28,593 bases of DNA from an uncultured Collinsella sp. (GCA_937937835.1 CALDBJ010000154.1:1-28593); one strand, 5' to 3'. Shown: positions 15,521-22,884, counted from the stretch's first letter. The notes: generated from the letters alone by a model not told the origin. Numbers and translations are program-made.

Positions 15521-16285
15521 CTAGTGGCAGCTGCAGCCCTCATGTCCGTCGTGGTCGTGATGGCCGTGGCAGCCGCAGGACTCGCCATGCTCGTGGATGT
15601 GCTCGTGATCATGTCCATGGCAGTCGCAGGTGGCCTCGCCGGTCTGTGCGAGCGTGCCGGCAATGAGGGCCTCGACGCAGGCATCGCAGCTGCCCTGGGC
15701 GCCCGCATAGACCGTGATGCCGGCTTGGGCAAGCGCGTTGATAGCGCCGCCGCCGATACCGCCGCAAATGAGCGTGTCAACGCCACCGTTGGCAAGCAGG
15801 CCCGCCAAGGCGCCGTGGCGGGTGCCACCGGTGCCTACGACCTGCTCGTTGAGCACCTTGCCATCCTGGATGTCGTAGATCTTGAACTGCTCGCTGCGGC
15901 CAAAGTGCATATAGATGTTGCCGTTGTCGTACGTTGTTGCCACCCTCATGGTGCCGACCTCCTTTGCTGGCCATGCGGCCGTCGTCGTGGTGATGGGGGA
16001 GTACGCGATGTTGCCGCCTTCGATGACGATCGCCCGTCCATTGACCAGCGCGTTTGCCACCTTGCGATGCGCGCGACTGCTGATTGCCGCCACCGTGGCG
16101 CGGGCGATGCCCATGTGTAGGGCGACGGCCTCCTGATTGAGGCCCTCCAGATCGCACAGGCGCAGTACTTCGAGCTCATCGACCGTCATATCGATAGCGT
16201 CTCCGCTGGCAAGGCCATCGGGGGTAAAGCCGCGATATTCGGGGATGATCCCAACGCGGCGCAGTTTTTTGCGTCTTCCAGCCAT
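15521..16285 (-). CDS. DUF134 / NifX-type fusion protein with metal-binding tail
   Basis: This 254-residue protein has three parts. Residues 1-90 are DUF134, a helix-turn-helix domain with D-E-L-E-V-L-R-L-C-D-L-E-G-L and Q-E-A-V-A-L-H-M-G-I. Residues 113-215 are a NifX/dinitrogenase iron-molybdenum cofactor-binding domain (H-F-G-R-S-E-Q-F, G-G-T-R-H-G, G-G-I-G-G-G-A). The last 35 residues hold 6 Cys and 12 His. It starts at ATG 16285 behind GGAG. I see no nif genes, so nitrogen fixation is unlikely; an iron-sulfur or metal-sensing regulator is a plausible inference. Operators flank its promoter. A strong Shine-Dalgarno site precedes internal Met113. Confidence 0.88.
   Translation of the reverse strand: MAGRRKKLRRVGIIPEYRGFTPDGLASGDAIDMTVDELEVLRLCDLEGLNQEAVALHMGIARATVAAISSRAHRKVANALVNGRAIVIEGGNIAYSPITTTTAAWPAKEVGTMRVATTYDNGNIYMHFGRSEQFKIYDIQDGKVLNEQVVGTGGTRHGALAGLLANGGVDTLICGGIGGGAINALAQAGITVYAGAQGSCDACVEALIAGTLAQTGEATCDCHGHDHEHIHEHGESCGCHGHHDHDGHEGCSCH
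15947..15965 (-). promoter_or_regulatory. Internal ribosome binding site and ATG before the NifX domain
   Basis: On the minus strand AAAGGAGGT (15965-15957) is a perfect anti-16S match, 7 bases before the in-frame ATG at 15949-15947 (Met113). It stands exactly at the boundary between the linker and the NifX domain, so a separate NifX-only protein of 142 residues could be made. Confidence 0.6.
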
Positions 16286-16299
16286 ACACTCTCCAAATC

Positions 16300-16311
16300 T
16301 GACATATGTCA
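16300..16311. promoter_or_regulatory. Palindromic operator 1 of the DUF134/NifX gene
   Basis: TGACATATGTCA is a perfect 12-base palindrome lying between the minus-strand -10 box and the start codon. A second near-identical copy is centred 53 bases away. Binding here would block transcription of the minus-strand gene. The DUF134 domain itself is the obvious candidate binder; this is inferred. Confidence 0.6.
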
Positions 16312-16316
16312 ACAAT

Positions 16317-16344
16317 AGAATAGCGAACGTGCGGATTTGTGCAA
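16317..16344 (-). promoter_or_regulatory. Promoter of the DUF134/NifX gene
   Basis: Read on the minus strand, TTGCAC (16344-16339) and TATTCT (16322-16317) are separated by 16 bases. Both palindromic sites flank this promoter. Confidence 0.55.
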
Positions 16345-16350
16345 GGAATT

Positions 16351-16366
16351 TCTGGCATATGTCAGA
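16351..16366. promoter_or_regulatory. Palindromic operator 2
   Basis: TCTGGCATATGTCAGA is a 16-base palindrome with one mismatched pair, sharing the CATATGTCA core with operator 1. It lies just upstream of the minus-strand -35 and about 85 bases before thyA, so it could also affect thyA. Confidence 0.6.
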
Positions 16367-16388
16367 AAATGAGGGCTTATGTTTGGGC

Positions 16389-16417
16389 TGTGGGGCCGCG
16401 TGCGCCTGGGCTACAAT
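16389..16417 (+). promoter_or_regulatory. Possible thyA promoter
   Basis: TACAAT (16412-16417) is a good -10 box 34 bases before thyA. The matching -35 position holds only TGTGGG (16389-16394). Confidence 0.4.
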
Positions 16418-16451
16418 GAATCTCGCTTGTAGGCGACTGACAGGAGGGTCA

Positions 16452-17300
16452 ATGAGCAAAGCTGATCAACAGTTTGTAACCATGTGCCGCGATATCTTGG
16501 ACCATGGCACCACCACCGAGGGCCAAAAGGTCCGCCCGGTGTGGGAGGACGGCACCCCTGCCTATACCATTAAAAACTTTGGCGTCACGGCGCGCTACGA
16601 CCTGCGCGAGGAGTTCCCCGCGCTTACCCTGCGCCGCACGGCGCTCAAGTCCGCCATGGACGAGATCCTGTGGATCTATCAAAAGAAGTCCAATAACGTC
16701 CATGACCTCAACAGCCATATCTGGGATGAGTGGGCCGACGAGACCGGTTCCATCGGCAAGGCCTACGGATACCAGATTGGCCAGAAGAGCCATTATGCCG
16801 AGGGCGACTTTGACCAGATGGACCGCGTGCTGTACGACCTCAAGCATACTCCGTACAGTCGCCGCATCATGACCAACACGTATGTGTTTAGCGATTTGTC
16901 CGAGATGCACCTGTATCCGTGCGCGTACAGCGTGACGTATAACGTGACGCAGCGTCCGCAGGACGACAAGCCAACGCTCAATATGATTCTCAACCAGCGC
17001 AGCCAGGACATTTTGGCCGCGAACAACTGGAATGTGTGCCAGTACGCCATCTTGCTGATGATGGTCGCACAGTCGGTCGATATGATTCCGGGTGAGCTGC
17101 TGCATGTGATTGCCGATGCCCACATTTACGACCGCCACGTCGATATCGTCCGTGAGCTTATCGAGCGCCCGCAGTTTGCGGCGCCCAAGGTAACGCTGAA
17201 CCCCGACGTGCACGATTTCTATGCGTTTACGACCGATGACCTGATCGTGGAGGGCTACGAGCACGGTCCGCAGGTCAAGAACATCCCCATTGCGGTGTAG
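16452..17300 (+). CDS. thyA: Thymidylate synthase ThyA
   Basis: ThyA methylates dUMP to dTMP with methylene-tetrahydrofolate, releasing dihydrofolate. The 282-residue protein resembles the divergent Bacillus subtilis ThyA type (L-W-I-Y-Q-K-K-S-N-x-V-x-D-L-N, H-I-W-D-E-W). The catalytic cysteine is C157 in L-Y-P-C-A-Y. The dUMP-binding region is Q-R-S-Q-D, and D-A-H-I-Y-D-R-H follows. The usual L-G-x-P-F-N stretch reads L-A-A-N-N-W-N, which I recall from clostridial homologues. Start ATG 16452 follows AGGAGGG; the open frame upstream to 16137 has no such site. folA follows after 9 bases. Confidence 0.96.
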   Translation: MSKADQQFVTMCRDILDHGTTTEGQKVRPVWEDGTPAYTIKNFGVTARYDLREEFPALTLRRTALKSAMDEILWIYQKKSNNVHDLNSHIWDEWADETGSIGKAYGYQIGQKSHYAEGDFDQMDRVLYDLKHTPYSRRIMTNTYVFSDLSEMHLYPCAYSVTYNVTQRPQDDKPTLNMILNQRSQDILAANNWNVCQYAILLMMVAQSVDMIPGELLHVIADAHIYDRHVDIVRELIERPQFAAPKVTLNPDVHDFYAFTTDDLIVEGYEHGPQVKNIPIAV

Positions 17301-17309
17301 GTGGTACTC

Positions 17310-17828
17310 ATGACGTGTAAGCTTTCTGCCATTGTCGCCGTGTGCGATGACTGGGGCATTGGGTGCGAGGGCGACATGGTGGTGTCCAATCGCGCCGACA
17401 TGCGCCATTTTGTGGCCTGCACCAAGGGCTGCCCGGTCATCATGGGGCGCAAGACGCTGCTGAGTTTTCCCGGTGGGCGTCCACTCAAGAACCGTCGCAA
17501 TATCGTGCTTACCCGCGACGAGGATTTTGCTGTCGAAGGCGTCGACGTGGTGCATAGCATCGACGAGGCGCTCGCCGCGGTTGCCGATGAGCCCGTTGCG
17601 TGGGTGATCGGCGGCGGCGATGTCTATCGGCAGTTTTTGCCGTATTGTGCCGAGGCCGAGGTCACGCACGACCACTGCGTCCATCCCGTGGACACATATT
17701 TTCCCAATTTGGACGCCGACCCCGCGTGGGAAGTTGTGCGGCGCGAAGGGGTTGCCACGATTTCCGCGGGCGAGGGTGACGAAGGCCTCGATTATGAGTT
17801 CGTGACGTATCGTCGCGTTGATGCGTAA
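17310..17828 (+). CDS. folA: Dihydrofolate reductase
   Basis: It reduces the dihydrofolate made by ThyA back to tetrahydrofolate using NADPH. The 172-residue protein shows A-V-C-D-D-W-G-I-G at 10-18, the substrate-binding Asp in N-R-A-D-M-R-H-F, V-I-M-G-R-K-T, R-R-N-I-V-L-T-R and the W-V-I-G-G-G-D-V-Y-R-Q-F motif. ATG 17310 is preferred over GTG 17301; GTAGGTGG lies just upstream. The thyA-folA pair is a classic operon. Confidence 0.95.
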   Translation: MTCKLSAIVAVCDDWGIGCEGDMVVSNRADMRHFVACTKGCPVIMGRKTLLSFPGGRPLKNRRNIVLTRDEDFAVEGVDVVHSIDEALAAVADEPVAWVIGGGDVYRQFLPYCAEAEVTHDHCVHPVDTYFPNLDADPAWEVVRREGVATISAGEGDEGLDYEFVTYRRVDA

Positions 17829-17872
17829 ATCGCCTGGTGTGAACGGTATCATCGGGTTGATTGAATGTATGG

Positions 17873-17891
17873 GGCGGCGCTTAGCGTCGCC
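17873..17891 (+). terminator. Weak hairpin after folA
   Basis: GGCGGCG (17873-17879) pairs with CGTCGCC (17885-17891) with one G-T wobble and a CTTAG loop. The following bases CTCGTTTGG make a poor T run, so terminator function is uncertain. Confidence 0.35.
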
Positions 17892-17937
17892 TCGTTTGGT
17901 ATAGATGTGCTGTAAAGAAGGGTGCGGGCAGGCTGCT

Positions 17938-18852
17938 ATGACTGATGCCGTTGAGGTTCTGCGAATTGATTCGCTCGAGGACGAGCGGCTCGATGCCTAC
18001 GTGCGACTGACCGAGCGCGAGCTGCGCTGCGTGCTAGAGCCGCAAAAGGGCATCTTTATCGCCGAGAGTGCCAAGGTTATTGAGCGCGCGGTGCGTGCCG
18101 GATACGAGCCGGTGAGCTTTCTTTTGGGCGAACGCTGGCTCGACCAGATGATGCCGCTGTTTGAGCGTCTGGTTGTGCGCGAGGGCGCAGGTCCGGTTCC
18201 TGTGTTCGTGGCTTCCATGGAACTCATGGAGCAGCTGACGGGCTTTAACGTGACGCGCGGTGCGCTCGCGGCGTTTCGTCGCCCGCGGCAGATTCCGGTT
18301 GATGAGTTCTTGGGTGGCGTCGTCGAGGCGGCGGGGGAGCGCCCGGTGCGCGTGTGCGTGCTCGAGGGTATTGTCGACCACACGAACGTGGGTGCGATTT
18401 TCCGCTCGGCCGCCGCGCTCAATGTCGACGGTATTTTGGTCAGTCCGACGTGCTGCGACCCGCTGTACCGTCGCTCGGCCCGCGTGAGCATGGGCACGGT
18501 GTTTCAGGTGCCGTGGACGCGTATTGGCAGCGAGGCTCGTGTGTGGCCGCACGATGGCCTGGCGGCACTGCACGAAGCCGGTTTTTCGTGCGCTGCGATG
18601 GCGCTGACGGACGACTCCGTTTCGCTGGACGATCCTGCGCTGCAGGAGGTTGATCGCCTGGCGATCTTTATGGGCACCGAGGGTGCCGGCCTGGGCGCCA
18701 AGACTATCGCGGGCTGCGACCGAGCCGTGCGCATTCCGATGGCGCACGGGGTCGATTCGCTCAACGTGGCCGCGGCGAGTGCCGTCGCCTTTTGGCAGCT
18801 GTGCCCGCACGTGAGCAACGAGTATCACTACCAGCCGGGGCTGTATCACTAG
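17938..18852 (+). CDS. SpoU/TrmH-family RNA 2'-O-methyltransferase
   Basis: This SPOUT-fold enzyme (304 residues) methylates a ribose 2'-OH in rRNA or tRNA using SAM. The N-terminal part (about 1-110) is a substrate-binding domain. The three SpoU motifs follow: motif 1 N150-x-G-A-I-F-R156, motif 2 F-M-G-T-E-G-A-G-L at 244-252, and motif 3 I-P-M-x-x-G-V-D-S-L-N-V-A at 267-279. The target nucleotide cannot be told from sequence. ATG 17938 fits the family start; an in-frame ATG at 17905 has no ribosome site and adds a Cys-rich stretch of doubtful reality. The gene is alone, with folA upstream and the MATE gene downstream. Confidence 0.9.
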   Translation: MTDAVEVLRIDSLEDERLDAYVRLTERELRCVLEPQKGIFIAESAKVIERAVRAGYEPVSFLLGERWLDQMMPLFERLVVREGAGPVPVFVASMELMEQLTGFNVTRGALAAFRRPRQIPVDEFLGGVVEAAGERPVRVCVLEGIVDHTNVGAIFRSAAALNVDGILVSPTCCDPLYRRSARVSMGTVFQVPWTRIGSEARVWPHDGLAALHEAGFSCAAMALTDDSVSLDDPALQEVDRLAIFMGTEGAGLGAKTIAGCDRAVRIPMAHGVDSLNVAAASAVAFWQLCPHVSNEYHYQPGLYH

Positions 18853-18908
18853 GCAGATAGTTTGCACCGGGCTCTGACTCGGGGTGTTTCGGTCGACGTC
18901 GGTCGGTG

Positions 18909-18928
18909 CTAAGCTGCTATTAGCTTAG
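18909..18928. promoter_or_regulatory. Inverted repeat before the MATE gene
   Basis: CTAAGCT (18909-18915) and AGCTTAG (18922-18928) form a perfect 7-base inverted repeat with a 6-base spacer, 50 bases before the MATE start. It has the form of an operator for a dimeric regulator. It lacks a T run. No regulator gene is adjacent. Confidence 0.4.
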
Positions 18929-18977
18929 GTCTTTAATTACTGTTTTGTCGGTTGACGTACGCTTTTGGGGAGGGCGT

Positions 18978-20327
18978 GTGGCTAAGAAATCTACGGCTAT
19001 CGATGTAACGCAGGGTGTTATTTGGCAGCAGCTGCTTTCGCTGTGCGTTCCCATCTTTTTGAGTTCGTTTTTTCAGCAGGCCTACACGCTTCTCGGTACC
19101 TATATCGTCGGTCAGTTTGGCGGCAAGCTCGCGCGAGGTGGCATTCCAGCTACGATGGTGCTCACCGAGCTCTGCATTGGCTTTTGCGTTGGCGTCGGCG
19201 CCGGCTGCGCGGTCATTACCGGTCAGTATTTTGGTCAGCACGATGATGAGCGACTGAGTCGTTCGGTCCATACAGCCATGACGCTCGCGCTGGTGGGCGG
19301 TATCGCTTTCTCGATTCTTGGCATAGTGTTCGTTGAGCCCATGCTGGTGCTTATGAACACGCCGCATGAACTATTGGCCGAGGGCGTGGCCTATGCTCGC
19401 TGTTATTTTGCCGCGATGGTTGCGGCACTGCTGCTTAATATGGGAACCGCACTGCTGCGTGCCGTGGGCGACACGCGCGGCCCCGCCGTGATCATTGCCT
19501 CTGGCTGCCTGGTTAACGTGGTGCTGGATATCATTTTTGTCGCTGTGTTGCATATGGAGGCGCTGGGCTGCGGCATCGCGGTGGCGCTGACCATTTGCTC
19601 CAATGCAACGATGATCGTGTTGCGCATGATGCGCGCTCCGGGTGCATGGCGTCTTTCGCTGTCTAAGCTCGGTATCGATCGCGGTATTTGCAAGAGTATG
19701 ATCTCGTGTGGTCTGCCACTCGGTTTTCAATCGGCTGCCTATTCGATCTCGAACGTGCTGATCCAGGTGTCGGTTAATTCGTTTGGCGCCGATGTCACGA
19801 CTGCTTGGGGTCTATCTGGGCGCCTGGATGGCATTATCTGGATGGTGACCGAGGCACTCGGCGTATCGATCACTACGTTCTCGGCGCAGAACTTTGGCGC
19901 GCGCAACTACGAGCGCATGCGCAAGGGCTACCATACGTCGCTCGTGCTGTCGTTTATGCTCATTGGTGGCCTGTCTGCCGTGCTGTTGGTGTTCTCGGGC
20001 CCGCTGTCGCGTTTGTTTGTCGACGATGCTTCGATTTCGGCGTACACCACGACTATCCTCCATTTCATTGCGCCGTTCTATGCGATTTTCTCGATTATCG
20101 AGAACGCCTCGGGTTCCATCCGCGGCGCCGGCGTGAGTTTGCAGCCTATGATGCTCACCATCTTTGGCACCGTTGTCTTGAGGGTGATCTGGGTGTTTGC
20201 GATCATGCCCTTCGATCCGTCGCTCGAGCATCTACTGCTGGTTTACCCCGTAACCTGGCTCATCACCGCAACCATGTTCACCATCTACCACCACAGCGGC
20301 AACTGGCTCGGCCGCGCCACCGCCTAG
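18978..20327 (+). CDS. MATE-family efflux transporter
   Basis: A 449-residue inner-membrane protein has about 12 hydrophobic helices in two related halves. It begins with a short cytosolic stretch and I-W-x-Q-L-L-S-L-C-V-P-I-F, the usual MATE opening. Q-Q-A-Y-T-L-L-G-T-Y-I-V-G-Q-F-G follows (normally the D-x-x-x-V-G region), and N-x-G-T-A-L-L-R-A-V-G-D-T is at about 165. It likely exports drugs or cationic metabolites using Na+ or H+. I chose GTG 18978 because GGGGAGGG (18967-18974) precedes it; the TTG at 18945 lies further up without a site. The stop codon is inside a long palindrome shared with the convergent cobO. The substrate is unknown. Confidence 0.93.
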   Translation: MAKKSTAIDVTQGVIWQQLLSLCVPIFLSSFFQQAYTLLGTYIVGQFGGKLARGGIPATMVLTELCIGFCVGVGAGCAVITGQYFGQHDDERLSRSVHTAMTLALVGGIAFSILGIVFVEPMLVLMNTPHELLAEGVAYARCYFAAMVAALLLNMGTALLRAVGDTRGPAVIIASGCLVNVVLDIIFVAVLHMEALGCGIAVALTICSNATMIVLRMMRAPGAWRLSLSKLGIDRGICKSMISCGLPLGFQSAAYSISNVLIQVSVNSFGADVTTAWGLSGRLDGIIWMVTEALGVSITTFSAQNFGARNYERMRKGYHTSLVLSFMLIGGLSAVLLVFSGPLSRLFVDDASISAYTTTILHFIAPFYAIFSIIENASGSIRGAGVSLQPMMLTIFGTVVLRVIWVFAIMPFDPSLEHLLLVYPVTWLITATMFTIYHHSGNWLGRATA

Positions 20328-20353
20328 CCATTCGGGACGTCCCCAATGGCTAG
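20324..20353. terminator. 30-base palindrome, likely bidirectional terminator or dispersed repeat
   Basis: Arms CTAGCCATT (20324-20332) and AATGGCTAG (20345-20353) enclose the palindrome GGGACGTCCC (20334-20343), with one C-C mismatch on each side of the core. The MATE stop codon (20325-20327) and the cobO stop codon (20352-20350) are both inside the arms. There is no T run. The GGGACGTCCC core recalls dispersed repeats I associate with Coriobacteriia, from memory only. Confidence 0.65.
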
Positions 20354-20835
20354 TATTCGATGCCTTGGCGGGCTAGGAGTCCTTCGTCGAAGTAGTGTTT
20401 GATGGGGCGCATTTCGGTGACAAGGTCGGCGAGGTTCGCGAGGGGCAGCAAGCCCCGGCCGGTGAGCACGAGTTCCGTGGTGGCGGGCTTTATCGCGATC
20501 AGCGCTTCGACATCCTCGCGTGTCACGAAGCCGCGGCGCATGGCCTCGCCGAGTTCGTCCAAAATCAGAACGTCGACCTGTGATATCTGCTCGCATGCGA
20601 GCTCCATGATCTGTGCGGCGCAAGCCTCGGGCGTGTCGCGGTCAGCTTGTACGATGCGCAGCCCCAGGCGCGGCGCGGCATCGTGTTCGGCGCAGTGCAG
20701 TTTCTTGGCAAACTGCAGCCTAAGAACGTCGAGCCCGTAGCCCGTCGCGCGCAGCGCGAGCCCCAGCGCAGCCGTCGTCTTGCCCTTGCCGTCGCCTGTA
20801 TAGATTTGAACCTTGCCGACTTACAGTGATGCCAT
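20350..20835 (-). pseudogene. cobO: cobO, corrinoid adenosyltransferase with an in-frame stop at codon 5
   Basis: CobO/BtuR attaches the adenosyl group of ATP to cob(I)alamin-type corrinoids. Reading down from ATG 20835, behind AAAGGA, gives M-A-S-L, then TAA (20823-20821). The same frame then runs intact for 156 codons to TAG 20352-20350. It contains the Walker A motif Y-T-G-D-G-K-G-K-T-T, V-L-I-L-D-E-L-G-E-A, V-L-T-G-R-G and the family end D-L-V-T-E-M-R-P-I-K-H-Y-F-D-E-G. No ATG, GTG or TTG lies between the TAA and Met at 20607, which is far past Walker A. Everything but the stop looks functional, so this is a fresh nonsense mutation, a sequencing error or an unusual start. It is divergent from ftsH. 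Confidence 0.75.
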
Positions 20836-20927
20836 CTCTGTCCTTTCGTGCCCGGCGTCGGTTTATCGTCGCTCGGGTTGGGTATTCTAGAAACCATTAT
20901 CAACCCCAGTAGATGGAGTTCAAGCAG

Positions 20928-22820
20928 ATGGAGATGGATGACAACAAGCGTAGACGGAATATGATCCTCTACGTGCTCATCGCCTTCGTCGTCTACCTCG
21001 TGCTCTCGACCGTTCTGTTCCCCAACATCGGTCACACGCAGCAGATTACGAAGACCGATTACTCGACGTTTGTCAAAGCCCTCGATAAGAAGAGTGTCGA
21101 CAAGGTCGAGTACAACACGGACGATTACTCGATTTATTACACCAAGAAGGGCGAGGACGAGAACATCGCCTATAAGACGACCGGTGTGCCGAACGATGCG
21201 GGCTTTACCGATCGCGTGCTTGAGTCTGGCGCTTCGCTGGAGTCGGTCGTTCCCGATAAGAACTCGGGTTTGATGACCTACTACCTGCTCACACTCATTC
21301 TTCCCATGGCGATTTTCTTCCTCATCGGTTGGTGGCTCAACCGCCGCATGAAGAAGGCTATGGGCGATGACGGCCCGTCGATGAACTTTGGCGGCGGCGG
21401 TTTTGGCGGCGGCGGACTGGGTAAGTCCGGCGCGCGCGTGATCGCCTCCAAGGACGTGGGCGTGACCTTTAAGGACGTCGCCGGCCAGGAAGAGGCCAAG
21501 GAATCTCTCAAGGAGGTCGTCGACTTTCTGGAGAAGCCGCAGCGCTACGAGGAGATCGGCGCCAAGCTGCCGCGCGGTGCTCTCCTTGTTGGCCCTCCGG
21601 GTACCGGTAAGACCCTGCTTGCCAAGGCTGTTGCCGGCGAGGCCGGTGTTCCGTTCTTTAGCATTTCGGGCTCTGAGTTCGTTGAGATGTTTGTTGGTCG
21701 CGGCGCTGCTAAGGTTCGTGACCTGTTTAAGCAGGCCAAGGAAAAGGCCCCGTGCATCGTTTTTATCGATGAGATCGATACCATCGGCAAAAAGCGCGAT
21801 GGCGGCGGCTTTAGCGGCAACGACGAGCGCGAGCAGACGCTCAATCAGTTGCTGACCGAGATGGATGGCTTCGATAACCACAAGGGTATCGTTGTCCTCG
21901 CTGCCACCAACCGTCCCGACAGCCTCGATCCGGCCCTGCTGCGCCCCGGTCGTTTTGACCGCCGCATCCCCGTCGAGTTGCCCGATCTGACCGGCCGTAA
22001 GAACATTCTTGAGTTGCATGCCAAGAGCGTGAAGACGCAGCCGCCGATCGATCTGACCGCGATTGCCCGCGCCACGCCTGGTGCCTCGGGCGCCGATTTG
22101 GCCAATATCATCAACGAGGGCGCCCTGCGCGCCGTCCGCGAGGGTCGCAAGCGTGCAACCCAGGACGACTTCGAGGAGTCGGTGGAGGTCGTCATTGCCG
22201 GCCAACAGCGTAAGTCCACGGTGCTTTCCGACCACGAGAAGCAGGTCGTTTCCTACCACGAGATCGGCCATGCCATTGTTGCCGCTCGCCAGAAGGGCTC
22301 TGCGCCGGTCACTAAGATCACCATCGTGCCACGCACGAGCGGTGCTCTGGGCTACACCATGCAGGTCGAGGAGGATGAGCGCTTCCTGACCACACGCCAG
22401 GAGGTCCTGGACAAGCTCGCCGTCTACTGCGGTGGCCGTGCAGCCGAGGAGCTCATCTTTGGTGAGATGACGACTGGCGCCGCCAACGATATCGAGCAGG
22501 CCACCAAACTCGCCCGCAACATGGTGACACGCTTTGGTATGTCCGACGAGTTTGGCATGATGGCGCTCGGTACCGTGCAGAACGCGTATCTCAATCAGGA
22601 CACTTCGCTCACCTGCGCCCCCGGTACGGCTGAGCGTGTGGACGCGATTGTCGCTAAGTTGATCGAGGACGCGCACGATCGCGCTCTGCAGATCCTCAAG
22701 GAGAACAAGTTCAAGCTCCATGAGCTGGCTCGTTATCTGTACAAGAAGGAGACGATCACGGGCGAGGAGTTCATGAACCTCCTCACGCGCGAGAATCCGC
22801 TGATGCCCAAGCAACAGTAA
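20928..22820 (+). CDS. ftsH: ATP-dependent zinc metalloprotease FtsH
   Basis: FtsH extracts and degrades membrane and short-lived cytosolic proteins as a membrane-anchored hexamer. The 630-residue protein has a first membrane helix at about 10-30 and an extracellular domain. A second helix at about 117-138 is followed by a Gly-rich linker. The AAA domain shows Walker A G-P-P-G-T-G-K-T at 222-229, F-I-D-E-I-D, and the second region of homology. The zinc motif is H444-E-I-G-H448 (usually H-E-A-G-H), and the third ligand is D521 in A-N-D-I-E. The ATG at 20928 has TGGAG 9 bases upstream; the ATG at 20913 has no ribosome site and would add five residues. A strong terminator follows. Confidence 0.96.
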   Translation: MEMDDNKRRRNMILYVLIAFVVYLVLSTVLFPNIGHTQQITKTDYSTFVKALDKKSVDKVEYNTDDYSIYYTKKGEDENIAYKTTGVPNDAGFTDRVLESGASLESVVPDKNSGLMTYYLLTLILPMAIFFLIGWWLNRRMKKAMGDDGPSMNFGGGGFGGGGLGKSGARVIASKDVGVTFKDVAGQEEAKESLKEVVDFLEKPQRYEEIGAKLPRGALLVGPPGTGKTLLAKAVAGEAGVPFFSISGSEFVEMFVGRGAAKVRDLFKQAKEKAPCIVFIDEIDTIGKKRDGGGFSGNDEREQTLNQLLTEMDGFDNHKGIVVLAATNRPDSLDPALLRPGRFDRRIPVELPDLTGRKNILELHAKSVKTQPPIDLTAIARATPGASGADLANIINEGALRAVREGRKRATQDDFEESVEVVIAGQQRKSTVLSDHEKQVVSYHEIGHAIVAARQKGSAPVTKITIVPRTSGALGYTMQVEEDERFLTTRQEVLDKLAVYCGGRAAEELIFGEMTTGAANDIEQATKLARNMVTRFGMSDEFGMMALGTVQNAYLNQDTSLTCAPGTAERVDAIVAKLIEDAHDRALQILKENKFKLHELARYLYKKETITGEEFMNLLTRENPLMPKQQ

Positions 22821-22847
22821 CGCCGCGGTCGAACCAGTAAACGCCGA

Positions 22848-22884
22848 CGCCCCATTTGAGCAGCTTTCTCAAATGGGGCGTTTT
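22848..22884 (+). terminator. Terminator of ftsH
   Basis: CGCCCCATTTGAG (22848-22860) pairs perfectly with CTCAAATGGGGCG (22868-22880) over a 7-base loop, followed by TTTT. The DUF523 gene begins 18 bases later, so it probably relies on readthrough or an unseen promoter. Confidence 0.9.

Noticed and set aside
15521..16285. The NifX-like domain as a sign of nitrogen fixation
   Set aside because: No nif structural or cofactor genes are in the window, and NifX-like domains are common in anaerobes that do not fix nitrogen.
16286..16459. A 58-residue N-terminal extension of the DUF134/NifX protein
   Set aside because: It would run through the promoter and both operators. ATG 16285 has a ribosome site and starts at the DUF134 domain.
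20821..20823. cobO TAA read as a recoded amino acid
   Set aside because: TAA is not used for selenocysteine (TGA) or pyrrolysine (TAG) insertion. A mutation or sequence error is simpler.
20565..22814. A 749-codon minus-strand open frame opposite ftsH
   Set aside because: Same compositional shadow; it overlaps cobO in another frame and has no motif or ribosome site.
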